Shown piece by piece: positions 1-8,914 of a stretch of DNA of 64,000 nt (its first letter is position 1; each line of letters begins with the position of its first letter). Under the pieces are notes generated by a model. The model did not search any database. It saw only the letters and a list, made by a program, of their open reading frames with translations, and was not told where the DNA came from. Source of the stretch: [Actinobacillus] rossii (lineage in GTDB: Bacteria > Pseudomonadota > Gammaproteobacteria > Enterobacterales > Pasteurellaceae); contig UFRQ01000003.1 in NCBI GenBank assembly GCA_900444965.1, positions 1,612,001 to 1,676,000 on the forward strand. Reading direction: 5' to 3'. Made by a program: the position numbers and the translations under genes.

Positions 1-490
1 TTTCATCTGGCATGTCACATTCAGCGGTGATGCGTTGTACTTGCTCTAAGTACGACACTTCGAATGGCTGATTGGCGGCTTGTGCGGTTTTTGCTTGGTC
101 GGCAAATTCTTCTGCCAACAAGGTGCCAAGTGTTCGGGTAAATGGCTCGGGCAAGCGTAAATCATGAAATACGGCATAATCGGCAATCTGTAAGGCGAGA
201 TGATATTCGCCACAGTCAATCGCCCACACGCACCATGTCATCAAGACATTATCTTGTTTACCACTTCCGACCGATAACGCCCCTTCAATCCATGGTAGAT
301 AGTCAGGCAAAATTTGCTTTTTAAATGCGCCTTTGCGTTCCGTTGATTGGATGTTTTTCAAATCCTTTCGATGTCTCGCAATAATACGGCACATTTTTTC
401 ATATTCCGTAAAGTCGCTTAGATCTTCGGTTTCTGCCGCATTAGCAATAGCGGCAGAAACTTCCAGAAAATGGCGTTTGGTTGGGCGCAT
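1..490 (-). CDS. P2-type terminase small subunit (gpM), C-terminus beyond the window
   Basis: The reading frame opens with ATG at 488-490 and runs leftward, open, off the window edge, giving about 163 residues. It begins MRPTKRHFLEVSAAIA and contains ILPDYLPWIEGALSVG and, near the edge, ITAECDMPDE. These match the P2 gpM pattern (R-x-LLPFWLPWVNGVLELG and TADMPDE). gpM is the endonuclease/small terminase subunit that works with gpP in DNA packaging. It follows the capsid gene N by 11 bases on the same strand, as in P2. Gene L (head completion) would be expected next, outside the window. Family call is by remembered motif similarity. Confidence 0.85.
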   Translation of the reverse strand, partial: MRPTKRHFLEVSAAIANAAETEDLSDFTEYEKMCRIIARHRKDLKNIQSTERKGAFKKQILPDYLPWIEGALSVGSGKQDNVLMTWCVWAIDCGEYHLALQIADYAVFHDLRLPEPFTRTLGTLLAEEFADQAKTAQAANQPFEVSYLEQVQRITAECDMPDE

Positions 491-501
491 TATTGATTCC
501 G

Positions 502-1551
502 TTATGCTGCCACAGACGAAATAGGCTCAGGAGCCTCAAGAATCGTAATATTTTTCGCCATAGCTACTGCCTCGTAGTTTTCCACAACATAGGCTTCGTT
601 TGACGATAAATAATCTTCCACACGATTGCGTTCTGGCACATCTTTTAAGTGACGGCGCACTTTGCCTTCCTGCACGTAGATTGACAAGTTGTCTAGCGAT
701 GTGACTAACACTGTGCCTTTCGGGAAGAATGGAACAGATACGGCTTGTAACCCGCCCACACGTTTTTGGCTAATGACGGTATCGCCTGCCAAAATTTCGC
801 TTGGTTTTTCTTGGTTGATTAATGGGAAATATTTATCGGCTAATAAGTCGCTACCCATAATTGCAACCAGTTTAGTGTCGTCACGATATTGTGCTGGGAT
901 GAAATCTTCTTTTAATGCAAAGACAAGGGCATCAAGGTTTTTATAGGTTTTACCTGAACCGATTTCGATTTTGCCACTGCTTTTTTCAATTTCTTTTAAC
1001 ACACGGGCTTTGGCTTTATCTTCGATTTGGAATAACCAACCCTTATTCACATCTTGCAATAATGGATGTTCAGTGCGGTTTGTGGTTGCGGCTGCACTTG
1101 TGCCATTCCAACCGATCATGATACGGTCTAATGCAATGCGTTCTGCTTTGAGTTTGCCCACACGTGCGGCGAAATCAGGGAATTTTGCCCAACTGTCTAA
1201 GGTTGCATAATTTAAATGCGTGTCAAAGTTGGTTTGTTCGCAAGAATAGGTGTTTTCTTGCAAGCTATGAATGTCTGTAGTTTCACGTGCTTTGGTGTTG
1301 GTGTCAGTACGGCTTGCAACTGGTGACAGTACGCCTAGACGCAATGCAGAACCTTTCATGTCTTGCACCATCACAACATTGATGCGTTTTAAGAAATCAG
1401 AGCTTTCAAGCACTGCATTTTCAAGCTTTTGTTGAATTGTTGGTTCGACGGTGAATTGCCCGCCATTTGCAACAAATGCCACATCTTCGCCGTTATCTTG
1501 TGCAACGCCTGCAATGTAAGCTTGGAATTTTTGTTGAGTAAATTTATTCAT
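502..1551 (-). CDS. P2-type major capsid protein (gpN)
   Basis: A 349-residue protein, close to the usual size of P2-family gpN. It starts MNKFTQQKFQAYIAGVAQDNG and carries the typical N-terminal stretch ending in a short helix before the HK97-fold body. Phrases such as TLDSWAKFPDFAARVG and ERIALDRIMIGWNGTSAAATT are characteristic of P2-like capsid proteins. In the virion it forms the icosahedral shell after removal of its N-terminal segment by gpO. It lies between O (22 bases upstream) and M on the same strand, the conserved P2 head-gene order. No truncation is seen. Confidence 0.92.
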   Translation of the reverse strand: MNKFTQQKFQAYIAGVAQDNGEDVAFVANGGQFTVEPTIQQKLENAVLESSDFLKRINVVMVQDMKGSALRLGVLSPVASRTDTNTKARETTDIHSLQENTYSCEQTNFDTHLNYATLDSWAKFPDFAARVGKLKAERIALDRIMIGWNGTSAAATTNRTEHPLLQDVNKGWLFQIEDKAKARVLKEIEKSSGKIEIGSGKTYKNLDALVFALKEDFIPAQYRDDTKLVAIMGSDLLADKYFPLINQEKPSEILAGDTVISQKRVGGLQAVSVPFFPKGTVLVTSLDNLSIYVQEGKVRRHLKDVPERNRVEDYLSSNEAYVVENYEAVAMAKNITILEAPEPISSVAA

Positions 1552-1573
1552 TTGGTTTTTTTCCTAAGATAAA

Positions 1574-2392
1574 TTAAAAGAAGCGGCCGTCAGTTTCAGG
1601 TTCTTCACCATAAACTAATGGGCGGGAGTTTTCGGCTTGTGCCGGCTTTTGTTTGAGTTCTTCAAACGTTGCATGGATTTCTTCATTGCCCGCTTTCATT
1701 TCTTCAATGTCGGCTTGTTGATTTGCAAAATCGCCTTGAAGTGCGGTCAATTTTTCTAAGATTTCTTTTTGTTGCTCGGCTAAAAGCTCGATGGCACTAG
1801 ATTGGTCTGCAAAGCGTTCATCATCCGATTTTTCTTTTTTCGCAAATAACGCTTTGATTTTTTCCAACACAGATGGGCTTTTTTCTGCCTCTTCAACAAA
1901 TTCCAATTCCGTTTCAACTGCAGCGGTGAAGATGTTTTCCGCTTTTAATTTGCGAGCATTTAAGCCATTGTGCGAGAAACTTAACATTTCTGTGCCTAAG
2001 CTTGCCGGATTATCCGTAACGGCTAAACCGACTAAGTATGCCTTGCCTGTGTCTGCAAAATTGGTGTCAATTTCAACTGACGTGTAAACCTTTTGCCCGT
2101 CTTTGTTTAAGGCAATGAGTGCGTCAGTTGGTTGAAGTTCAGCTAAAAGTTGTAATTTGCCATCTTCACGTTCTTCTGCTTTCACGGCTAAGACGTCACC
2201 AAAGCAGTGAGCATTGGCAAGTTCAGGGAGATAGATAGAAAACTTGATGTGATCAAGGTTGATGCGTGCGCCGTAGGTGTTTTTCGGATCGTAACTTTCG
2301 GCCATTTCTTCAATCCAGTTGCGCTGAATTGTGCGACCGTCAGTTGTTGCACCTTCGGTTGCGACAATGACCCATTTAGATTTTTTTGCCAT
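1574..2392 (-). CDS. P2-type capsid scaffold/protease (gpO)
   Basis: 272 residues from the start chosen here. An upstream in-frame ATG would add 14 residues, but the ATG at 2390-2392 begins MAKKSKW, the typical gpO start, and has an AGGA ribosome site 7 bases before it. The N-terminal 150 residues carry the protease features of the family (INLDH, QKVYTSVEI, KAYLVGLAVTDNPASLG). The C-terminal half is charged, predicted coiled coil, and is the scaffold part. gpO directs assembly of gpN and cleaves gpN and itself. It is transcribed away from gene P, leaving a 168-base divergent control region (2393-2560). Confidence 0.9.
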   Translation of the reverse strand: MAKKSKWVIVATEGATTDGRTIQRNWIEEMAESYDPKNTYGARINLDHIKFSIYLPELANAHCFGDVLAVKAEEREDGKLQLLAELQPTDALIALNKDGQKVYTSVEIDTNFADTGKAYLVGLAVTDNPASLGTEMLSFSHNGLNARKLKAENIFTAAVETELEFVEEAEKSPSVLEKIKALFAKKEKSDDERFADQSSAIELLAEQQKEILEKLTALQGDFANQQADIEEMKAGNEEIHATFEELKQKPAQAENSRPLVYGEEPETDGRFF

Positions 2393-2560
2393 TGGTTGTC
2401 CTTTCTGTGGTTGGTTTTGCTCAAAGATTGCCATTATTCTGAAAGGTTTAATTTTTGCGGTCTATTGGTTGTTTTTGTTGCTTTTCTGTTCACAGGTGAG
2501 CTGTAAAGACTAACGGCAAGCCCCTTTCTATTATGCGGTTGTAAATTGAAAGGATGATGA

Positions 2561-4336
2561 ATGGACGAACAAGTTATTAGTAAAGCTTTGCCCGATGTAA
2601 CGGCGGAAATAAAAAGAAAAGCACAACAGATGTATTTTAGCGGTTATAAAATCGCTGAAATTGCTCGTCAGCTTGATATTGCTGCGTCCACGATTTCCAG
2701 TTGGAAAGATCGCGAAAAATGGGATGATGTCGCCCCCGTTGGGCGTGTTGAATTAGCCCTTGAAACAAGATTGAATTTGCTGATTGCCAAAGAAGAAAAA
2801 AGCGGGGCAGATTATAAAGAAATTGATTTGCTTGGTCGCCAAATGGAACGCATGGCGAGAGTGAAAAAATACTCTTTCGGTGATGGCAATGAAGTGGATT
2901 TAAATCCGAAACTTGCAAATCGAAACAAAGGCGAACGGAAGAAAGCAGAACAAAATGCCATTGATCAGGAACAAGAAGAATTGCTGATTAATGGCTTTTT
3001 AGGTGGAATGTTTCAATATCAACGGATTTGGCATGATGCCAAGATACATCGGATTCGCAATATTCTGAAAAGCCGTCAAATCGGTGCGACTTTTTATTTT
3101 GCGCATGAAGCCTTCGTGGATGCGTTGACAACTGGCCACAACCAAATTTTTATTTCTGCCAGTAAGAAACAAGCCCTGCAGTTTCGATCGTATATTGTTA
3201 GCTATGCCAAACAAACGGCGGACGTAGATTTAAAAGGTGAAACCATCAAATTACCAAATGGGGCTGAATTGATTTTCTTGGGGACTAATTCCGCCACGGC
3301 TCAATCGTACCACGGCAATTTATATTTTGATGAAATTTTCTGGGTTCCTAAATTTGAAGAAATGCGGAAAGTCGCATCAGCTATGGCGTCTCAAAAAATG
3401 TATCGTCAAACTTACTTCTCGACTCCTTCTACGATTGCCCATTCGGCTTATGCTTTTTTTTCTGGCAAAGCTTTCAATCGAGATCGACCAAAATCAGAAA
3501 AAGTTGAAATTGATATTTCTCATGAAAATTTAAAAAATGGGAAATTTTGTGCAGATAGCCAATGGAAACAAATTGTAAGTATTTATAATGCGATGGAGGG
3601 AGGCTGTTCTCTTTTTGATATTAACAATTTGATTGCAGAAAACAGTAAGGCTGAATTTGAACAGTTATATTTATGCCAATTTGCTGATGATAACAGTTCC
3701 GCCTTTAAATTTGCCGACCTGCAACTTTGCCAAGTGGACAGTTTGGAAGAATGGCACGACTTCAAGCCATTTTATCAACGCCCATTCGGTAATCGTGAAG
3801 TGTGGTTAGGTTATGACCCCGCCTTTACTGGCGACCGTGCAGCGTTGGCGATTATTGCCCCGCCTAAAGTGGAAGGCGGTGATTATCGTGTTTTGCATTG
3901 GCAAACATTTCACGGAATGGATTATGAAGCACAAGCGAGCAGAATTAAAAGTTTCTGTGACGATTACAATGTCACCCGCATTGTGATTGATAAAACTGGG
4001 ATGGGTTCTGGCGTATTCCAAGAAGTTAAAAAATTCTATCCAATGGCAATCGGTCTTGATTACAACGCCGATTTAAAAAATGAGATGGTATTAAAAACGC
4101 AAAACTTAATTCAGAAACGCCGCCTTAAATTTGATGGTAACGAAATCATCACCAGTTTTATGACAGTTAAAAAACGTATTACCGGAACAGGAAAGATTAC
4201 TTATGTTTCTGACCGTTCAGAAGATGCAAGCCACGGCGACTTATCATGGGCAATTATGAACTGCATTTTAAATGTGCCTTATGGTTTAAACGGCGATGTG
4301 TCAAGTAACCAATCAACCATTTTCACTTTTGAATAG
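2561..4336 (+). CDS. P2-type terminase large subunit (gpP)
   Basis: 591 residues, full length for P2 gpP (about 590). Residues about 20-60 form a helix-turn-helix of the terminase type (GYKIAEIARQLDIAASTIS). The ATPase part has a degenerate Walker A loop, KSRQIGATF, and a Walker B strand, LYFDEIFW. The C-terminal nuclease part shows the acidic positions GYDPAFTGD, VIDKTG and DASHGDL. The protein translocates phage DNA into the prohead. It is divergent from O and followed 9 bases later by Q, the P2 arrangement. No damage is visible. Confidence 0.93.
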   Translation: MDEQVISKALPDVTAEIKRKAQQMYFSGYKIAEIARQLDIAASTISSWKDREKWDDVAPVGRVELALETRLNLLIAKEEKSGADYKEIDLLGRQMERMARVKKYSFGDGNEVDLNPKLANRNKGERKKAEQNAIDQEQEELLINGFLGGMFQYQRIWHDAKIHRIRNILKSRQIGATFYFAHEAFVDALTTGHNQIFISASKKQALQFRSYIVSYAKQTADVDLKGETIKLPNGAELIFLGTNSATAQSYHGNLYFDEIFWVPKFEEMRKVASAMASQKMYRQTYFSTPSTIAHSAYAFFSGKAFNRDRPKSEKVEIDISHENLKNGKFCADSQWKQIVSIYNAMEGGCSLFDINNLIAENSKAEFEQLYLCQFADDNSSAFKFADLQLCQVDSLEEWHDFKPFYQRPFGNREVWLGYDPAFTGDRAALAIIAPPKVEGGDYRVLHWQTFHGMDYEAQASRIKSFCDDYNVTRIVIDKTGMGSGVFQEVKKFYPMAIGLDYNADLKNEMVLKTQNLIQKRRLKFDGNEIITSFMTVKKRITGTGKITYVSDRSEDASHGDLSWAIMNCILNVPYGLNGDVSSNQSTIFTFE

Positions 4337-4345
4337 GATTACCAA

Positions 4346-5356
4346 ATGAGTAAAAAATCAAAAAAATCAACCGCACTTTCTACGGGGAATCAAGCACAGG
4401 CGTTCAGCTTTGGTGAACCCATTCCCGTGCTTGACCGTGCAGAAGTATTGAATTATTTCGAAAGCGTGTTGATGTATGAGAAATATTACAACCCGCCAAT
4501 TAATTTAAGTTATCTTGCCAAAGCCTTAAATGCATCGGCACATCATAACAGTGCGATCACGGTGAAGAAAAATATTTTGCTTTCCACCTGTAAAACGACC
4601 GCACTTTTACCACGTACACAGTTAGAAAAACTGGTGCAAGATTATTTAGTGTTTGGTAATGCTTACCTTGAAAAAGTTGAAAACACATTCGGCAAAGTGA
4701 TTGCGTTAAAATCGCCCCTTGCAAAATATATGCGCGTTGGCGTGGAGAAAGGCATTTTTTATCAGATTGTGAATGGATTTGATGAATACGAATTCCCTAA
4801 AAATGCAGTGTTTAATCTGATCAACCCTGATGTAAACCAAGAGATTTATGGGGTGCCTGAATATTTAGCTGCTTTACAATCAGCTTTCTTAAATGAAAGT
4901 GCAACATTGTTCCGTCGCAAATATTATTTGAACGGTGCGCATGCGGGTTCGATTATCTATATGACTGACCCAACTCAAAACAAAGACGATATTGAAGCAA
5001 TCAAAACACAAATCCGTCAAACAAAAGGCACTGGCAACTTTAAGAATTTGTTTGTGTATATTCCAAATGGCAAAAAAGACGGGATGCAAGTTATTCCATT
5101 GTCTGATGCAGTGGCAAAAGATGACTTCTTAAATATTAAAAATGCAAGTCGTGATGATGTATTGGCGGCCCATCGTGTACCACCGCAATTAATGGGGATT
5201 GTGCCTAATAACACAGGCGGTTTCGGTGACGTAGAGAAAGCGACACGAGTATTTTTTATCAATGAGATAATCCCATTACAAGAACGCTTGAAAGAGATTA
5301 ACAGTTGGGTAGGGGAAGAAGTGATCACGTTTACCGAATACAAATTACTACAATAG
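4346..5356 (+). CDS. P2-type portal vertex protein (gpQ)
   Basis: 336 residues, the normal size for gpQ. Conserved phrases are FGEPIPVLD near residue 22, VFGNAYLEK, GVPEYLAAL, RRKYYLNGAHAGSI, and VPPQLMGIVPNNTGGFG with an R-V-F-F motif near the end. It forms the dodecameric ring at one capsid vertex through which DNA enters. It is immediately followed by a rho-independent terminator (5376-5397). In an ordinary P2 prophage the cos site and replication genes would come next. Here only about 470 bases separate Q from an apparent attachment site. Confidence 0.93.
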   Translation: MSKKSKKSTALSTGNQAQAFSFGEPIPVLDRAEVLNYFESVLMYEKYYNPPINLSYLAKALNASAHHNSAITVKKNILLSTCKTTALLPRTQLEKLVQDYLVFGNAYLEKVENTFGKVIALKSPLAKYMRVGVEKGIFYQIVNGFDEYEFPKNAVFNLINPDVNQEIYGVPEYLAALQSAFLNESATLFRRKYYLNGAHAGSIIYMTDPTQNKDDIEAIKTQIRQTKGTGNFKNLFVYIPNGKKDGMQVIPLSDAVAKDDFLNIKNASRDDVLAAHRVPPQLMGIVPNNTGGFGDVEKATRVFFINEIIPLQERLKEINSWVGEEVITFTEYKLLQ

Positions 5357-5375
5357 ATCCTTTCAAAATTAACAG

Positions 5376-5397
5376 CCCGCAGAAATGCGGGTTTTTT
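5376..5397 (+). terminator. Terminator of the P-Q operon
   Basis: A CCCGCA/TGCGGG stem with a GAAA loop followed by a run of six T. It lies 20 bases after the stop of the portal gene, on the same strand. Confidence 0.85.
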
Positions 5398-5823
5398 ATT
5401 GCGCAAGTAACTGTTTTTGTCTTGTATAGTATTAGTATTGCCCTAGTTTATTATATCAAATCAATCAATGAAACAAACTTTAAAGCCCTGTTTCAACCCG
5501 ATTTTTCGCCCAAATGCACGCACGAAAAATCGCAGTCAAACCCTCGCCACGCCTGCACAGTAAATGTGTGTGTTTCAACGCAAATTTAGATCCTTTATAA
5601 AACCTTTTCAGATCTACCGCCTTTCAGATCCTTTTAATCAGATCCTTTAACGCAAAATAACGCAAACAATTGCAAATTTTGGTGATATAATCTTGGCAAA
5701 ATTAGGCTAAATAACGTCTGAATTGGCGTCCTGTTTTTTTATTGTAGTAAGAGTGGTAGTAGGCTGATTTTATCTTTTAAATATATCTTTTAAAAACAAA
5801 GTGATATTTATCTAGATCAGTTT
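5398..5823. other. Gene-free end of the phage head module
   Basis: No convincing coding sequence in about 425 bases. The stretch is AT-rich except for 5500-5570. It contains a cluster of short direct repeats (listed separately) and ends at the tmRNA 3'-end remnant. Expected content at this place in a P2 prophage would be cos and the replication gene; no replication gene is present. Confidence 0.6.
5588..5667. repeat. Direct-repeat cluster AGATCCTTT / AACGCAAA
   Basis: AGATCCTTT occurs exactly at 5588-5596, 5626-5634 and 5640-5648, with a fourth copy at 5355-5363 just before the Q stop. AACGCAAA occurs at about 5578, 5649 and 5659. Such spaced short repeats near an attachment site may be arm-type sites for integrase or a directionality factor, or iterons of a replication origin. 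The role is inference; the repeats are directly seen. Confidence 0.6.
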
Positions 5824-5838
5824 CCCCCAGCTCCACCA
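5824..5838 (+). other. Putative attachment site: 3'-end remnant of tmRNA (ssrA)
   Basis: The 15 bases CCCCCAGCTCCACCA equal the 3' end of Haemophilus tmRNA as remembered, including the terminal CCA. The rest of ssrA is not present upstream: there is no tmRNA 5' end, tag-peptide frame or T-arm. The remnant is followed by a strong terminator (5871-5906), as a real ssrA gene would be, and by an integrase gene 218 bases downstream. Integrases of this type commonly use the ssrA 3' end. It is best read as an att core at the joint between two integrated elements. Confidence 0.7.
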
Positions 5839-5870
5839 AAACATAGTTCGATAGAGTTCTGTCAAATACG

Positions 5871-5906
5871 AAAAAGCCTTGAAAATAAACGTTTTCAAGG
5901 CTTTTT
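5871..5906. terminator. Strong bidirectional terminator
   Basis: A 15-bp perfect stem AAAAAGCCTTGAAAA with its complement around a 6-base loop, T-rich after and A-rich before. It lies 33 bases beyond the tmRNA remnant and fits an ssrA terminator carried along with the att site. Confidence 0.85.
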
Positions 5907-5948
5907 TGTTCCTATATAGTCTAATTTAAAACAATCACATCCAACAAA

Positions 5949-6025
5949 TTAAGTACCTAATTAAGTACCTAACTGGTATGATGGCATTATCGTTAGGTAC
6001 TTAAACGTAAATGTTAAGTACCTAG
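5949..6025. repeat. Arm-type repeats upstream of integrase, TTAAGTACCTA(A/G)
   Basis: Three direct copies at 5949-5960, 5961-5972 and 6014-6025 and one inverted copy at 5993-6004. The first two are spaced exactly 12 bases. They lie between the att core and the integrase start, the usual place for integrase arm sites, and also over the probable integrase promoter. A similar 12-base-spaced pair occurs at 27237-27257. Confidence 0.65.
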
Positions 6026-6056
6026 CCTCTCGTAAATACTTGTAATAGGAGCATTT

Positions 6057-7331
6057 ATGGCAAAAGTTAAACCACTGAATGATACTCAAATTAAAAATGC
6101 TAAATCTACTGGAAAAGTTGGTGGAGATTGGTTGGCTGATGGTGATGGACTTTATCTTGTTATTACACCTATTGGCAGTAAAATTTGGAAATTTCGTTAT
6201 TTCACACCTATTCAAAAAGCGAGAACGACTTACACAATTGGAAATTACCCTGATATTTCTCTTTCAGAAGCAAGACAAATAAGATCTGAATGTCAGGCTT
6301 TGCTTGCCAAAGAGATCGATCCTAATTCTCACCGCCAACAGCAAAGCCAAAAGAAATTAACAGAGCTGAATAACACCTTTGAAAAAGTTGCTCAAAGTTG
6401 GTTTGAATACAGAAAAACAAGAGCAAACTTTTCTGCCGATTATGCTAAAGATACTTGGCGGTTGATTGAACGAAATTTATTACCGCACTTTGGAAATTTA
6501 CCGATCACTCAAGTTACAGCGCCAATGGCACTGAAAGCGTTTAAACCTTTACAAGAAAGTGGCGTACTAGAGACATTAAAACGTTCCATTCAGAAAATGA
6601 ACGAAATTATGAACTATGCTTTGCATAGAGATATTATTTCATCTAACCCAGTAGCAAATTTATCTAAAGAATTTGATAGCCCTACTGTACAGCATTTTAA
6701 AACGATCCGTCCTGAGGATCTTAGTGAATTTCTAATGACCTTAAATACTGCTCAAATTAAATTGCAGACACGTTATCTCATTTTATGGCAACTCTATACA
6801 ATGACGAGACCTAATGAAGCAGCAACTGCTCGTTATTGCGATATTGATGAAAAAAATAAAATTTGGACAATTTATATTCAAAAAGGGATCAAAAATAGTG
6901 AATTGGGTAGAGAGCATAAAATTACCTTGTCTCGTCAAGCCTTAGCCTTACTGCGTGAAATTAAGAAATTGAGTGGCGGTAAAGAATATTTATTTCCGAG
7001 CTTTAGTAATCCCAAAACACATACAAATACGCAAACAGCTAATGCGGCTATTAAAAGGATGGGCTATCACGGTAAGTTGGTTGCTCATGGTTTACGTAGT
7101 ATTGCGAGTACCTATTTAAACGAGCAAGGTTATGACAAAGATCTGATTGAGGTTGCTCTTTCTCATATCAATCAAGATAGGGTTCGAATGGCTTATAACC
7201 GAGCGGATTACATCAAACAGCGATTTGTAATTTTACAGGCTTGGGCAGATTTTATTGATGAATGTTCTCAGGGAGCTGTTCCACAATTGTCATCCGCTTT
7301 TAAGCGCACGCCGCATGCGCCTTCCATATAA
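6057..7331 (+). CDS. P4-type tyrosine integrase, C-terminal tail rewritten at a junction
   Basis: 424 residues with an N-terminal DUF4102 arm-binding domain (about 1-95, with WLADGDGLYLVI and YTIGNYPDISLSEAR), a core-binding domain (about 100-200) and a C-terminal catalytic domain. Catalytic residues visible are R251, H344, R347 (HGLR), H370 and the nucleophile Y380 (MAYNRADY). A GGAG ribosome site precedes the ATG. The enzyme recombines att sites to integrate or excise its element. The last roughly 15 residues overlap the antisense of the truncated nrdD, so the natural stop was probably lost near 7285 and the frame now runs into foreign DNA. The catalytic core is intact. Confidence 0.9.
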   Translation: MAKVKPLNDTQIKNAKSTGKVGGDWLADGDGLYLVITPIGSKIWKFRYFTPIQKARTTYTIGNYPDISLSEARQIRSECQALLAKEIDPNSHRQQQSQKKLTELNNTFEKVAQSWFEYRKTRANFSADYAKDTWRLIERNLLPHFGNLPITQVTAPMALKAFKPLQESGVLETLKRSIQKMNEIMNYALHRDIISSNPVANLSKEFDSPTVQHFKTIRPEDLSEFLMTLNTAQIKLQTRYLILWQLYTMTRPNEAATARYCDIDEKNKIWTIYIQKGIKNSELGREHKITLSRQALALLREIKKLSGGKEYLFPSFSNPKTHTNTQTANAAIKRMGYHGKLVAHGLRSIASTYLNEQGYDKDLIEVALSHINQDRVRMAYNRADYIKQRFVILQAWADFIDECSQGAVPQLSSAFKRTPHAPSI

Positions 7332-8716
7332 AGAATTGGTGCTACGCGTGCTTTGGTGTGTTCCAAGCGGGCGATACGCGTCATCAAGGCTTTTTTGGCA
7401 ATGGCAAGGTGTTGATCTAAAATTTCATAGAATTTCGTTTCATCCCCTTTGGCTTCAATCGCTATGCGCGGCAAATTGAGGCTGATAACGCCCAGACTAT
7501 TGCGCCCGTCATGTATAAATTCGCCATCATCTTCATAGGCACCCAAGAAACTGCGACAGCCCATTGGTGCCTTGAACGAACCGGTGACGTTGACCACTTG
7601 ATCGTAATTTAAAATATCTGGGTACATGCGTTTTGAAGCGCATTCCAGCGCTAATTGCTTAATATCATAATTCGGATCTTGTGGGCGTTGGTTAATACCA
7701 CGTTTGATGGTAAACACCAATTTGGGGAAAACCGGTGTTTTGTGATTTTTGCCCAAGCCGCGAATGCGGTTTTTTAAAATCGATTGCTGAATTAACCGCT
7801 CTTGCCAACTAGTACCAAGACCGAAACCAAAGGTAACAAAAGGGGTTTGTCCGTTTGAAGTATGCAAGGTATTGACTTCATATTCTAAGGATTGAAACGC
7901 ATCAAAACATTCTTTTTCGATTAAGGCGTTTGCATAGGCTTTAGGTTGCGGAATTTGCCATTGTTCGGCTGTTTTCAACAGTTTTTCATAACTGAGCTGC
8001 ACATAAGGCGCAAGCACTTCGTCAATGCGATTGATGGTGGTTCCGCCATAAATATGACTTGCTACTTGGGCGATAATTTGTGCGGTGACTGCGGTGGCGG
8101 TACCAATGGATTTTGGGGGCTCAATTTCCGCATTGCCCATTTTAAATCCTTGTGTGAGCATGCCTTTGAGATCAACCAGCATACAATTGAACATCGGGAA
8201 AAATGGCGCGTAATCCAAATCGTGATAATGAATTTCGCCTTTTTCGTGAGCTTCTACTACATCACGCGGCAAAATATGATGTTTGGCATAATGTTTCGCC
8301 ACAATCCCTGCCAACAAATCCCGTTGTGTTGGGATGACTTTGGCATCTTTATTGGCATTTTCATTCAACAATTCCACATTGCTTTGTTGAATAAGCCCCT
8401 CGATTTCTTGAGTTAGCACGCTGCGTTTTTCGCGGGCTAGATCTCGATCATGGCGATATTCAATATAAGCGCGGGCAATTTGTGGATATTGGCTGGACAT
8501 CAATTGATTTTCCACAATTTGCTGAATGTGATGAATATCGATTTCTTGTTGGTGACGGGCAAAAATCGTGTTGCATACTGCTTGCCCCATTTGATGGCAA
8601 TAAAAATCGTCGGAAATTCCCACCGCACTTGCTGCTTTTTTTATTGCATTGATAATCCGTTGAATTTCAAACGCGCTACGTGAGCCGTCGCGTTTAATGA
8701 CCCCAAATCCGCTCAT
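7285..8716 (-). pseudogene. nrdD: Anaerobic ribonucleotide reductase, truncated (about 476 of about 710 residues)
   Basis: The frame opens at 8716 and matches NrdD closely: an ATP-cone domain at the N-terminus, then LLNENANKDAKVIPTQRDLLAGIVAKHY, IHYHDLDYAPFFPMFNCML, GGTTINRIDEVLAPY and PILYMEGACGVRLKADD. Identity ends there, near 7285, and the frame adds a few foreign residues and stops at 7268. Missing are the zinc-binding cysteines and the C-terminal glycyl-radical loop (RVCGY in E. coli), so the product cannot reduce ribonucleotides. The cut coincides with the 3' end of the integrase gene. Promoter elements upstream are intact. A functional copy elsewhere in the genome is possible. Confidence 0.92.
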
Positions 8717-8750
8717 CTTTCACCTCTGATTTCTTATTAAAAAAACTAAA

Positions 8751-8797
8751 ATACTATATATAGATATTTATGAAAATACAACCACTATATATAGTAT
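8751..8797 (-). promoter_or_regulatory. Tandem NrdR boxes upstream of nrdD
   Basis: Two near-identical 16-base boxes, ATACTATATATAGATA (8751-8766) and CCACTATATATAGTAT (8782-8797), fit the NrdR consensus acaCWATATATWGtgt. Their spacing is 31 bases (three helical turns), as known for NrdR boxes in ribonucleotide reductase promoters. They lie 35-81 bases upstream of the nrdD start. NrdR represses nrd genes when ATP/dATP binds. Confidence 0.88.
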
Positions 8798-8900
8798 TTC
8801 TTTGGTTAAAAATCTTTAAAGGTAATGAATAATTCGTTGGTTTGCTTGATAAGCGGGAATATGTGCTCTAAAAATAGACAAAGAAAAGATTATTGTTTCT

Positions 8901-8914
8901 TGATTTAGATCAAA
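8901..8914. promoter_or_regulatory. FNR-binding site
   Basis: TTGATTTAGATCAA matches the FNR consensus TTGATnnnnATCAA at all ten defined positions. It lies about 190 bases upstream of the nrdD start and just past the uxuA terminator, so anaerobic activation of nrdD is the likely purpose. The fnr gene itself is at 37473-38246. Confidence 0.8.
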
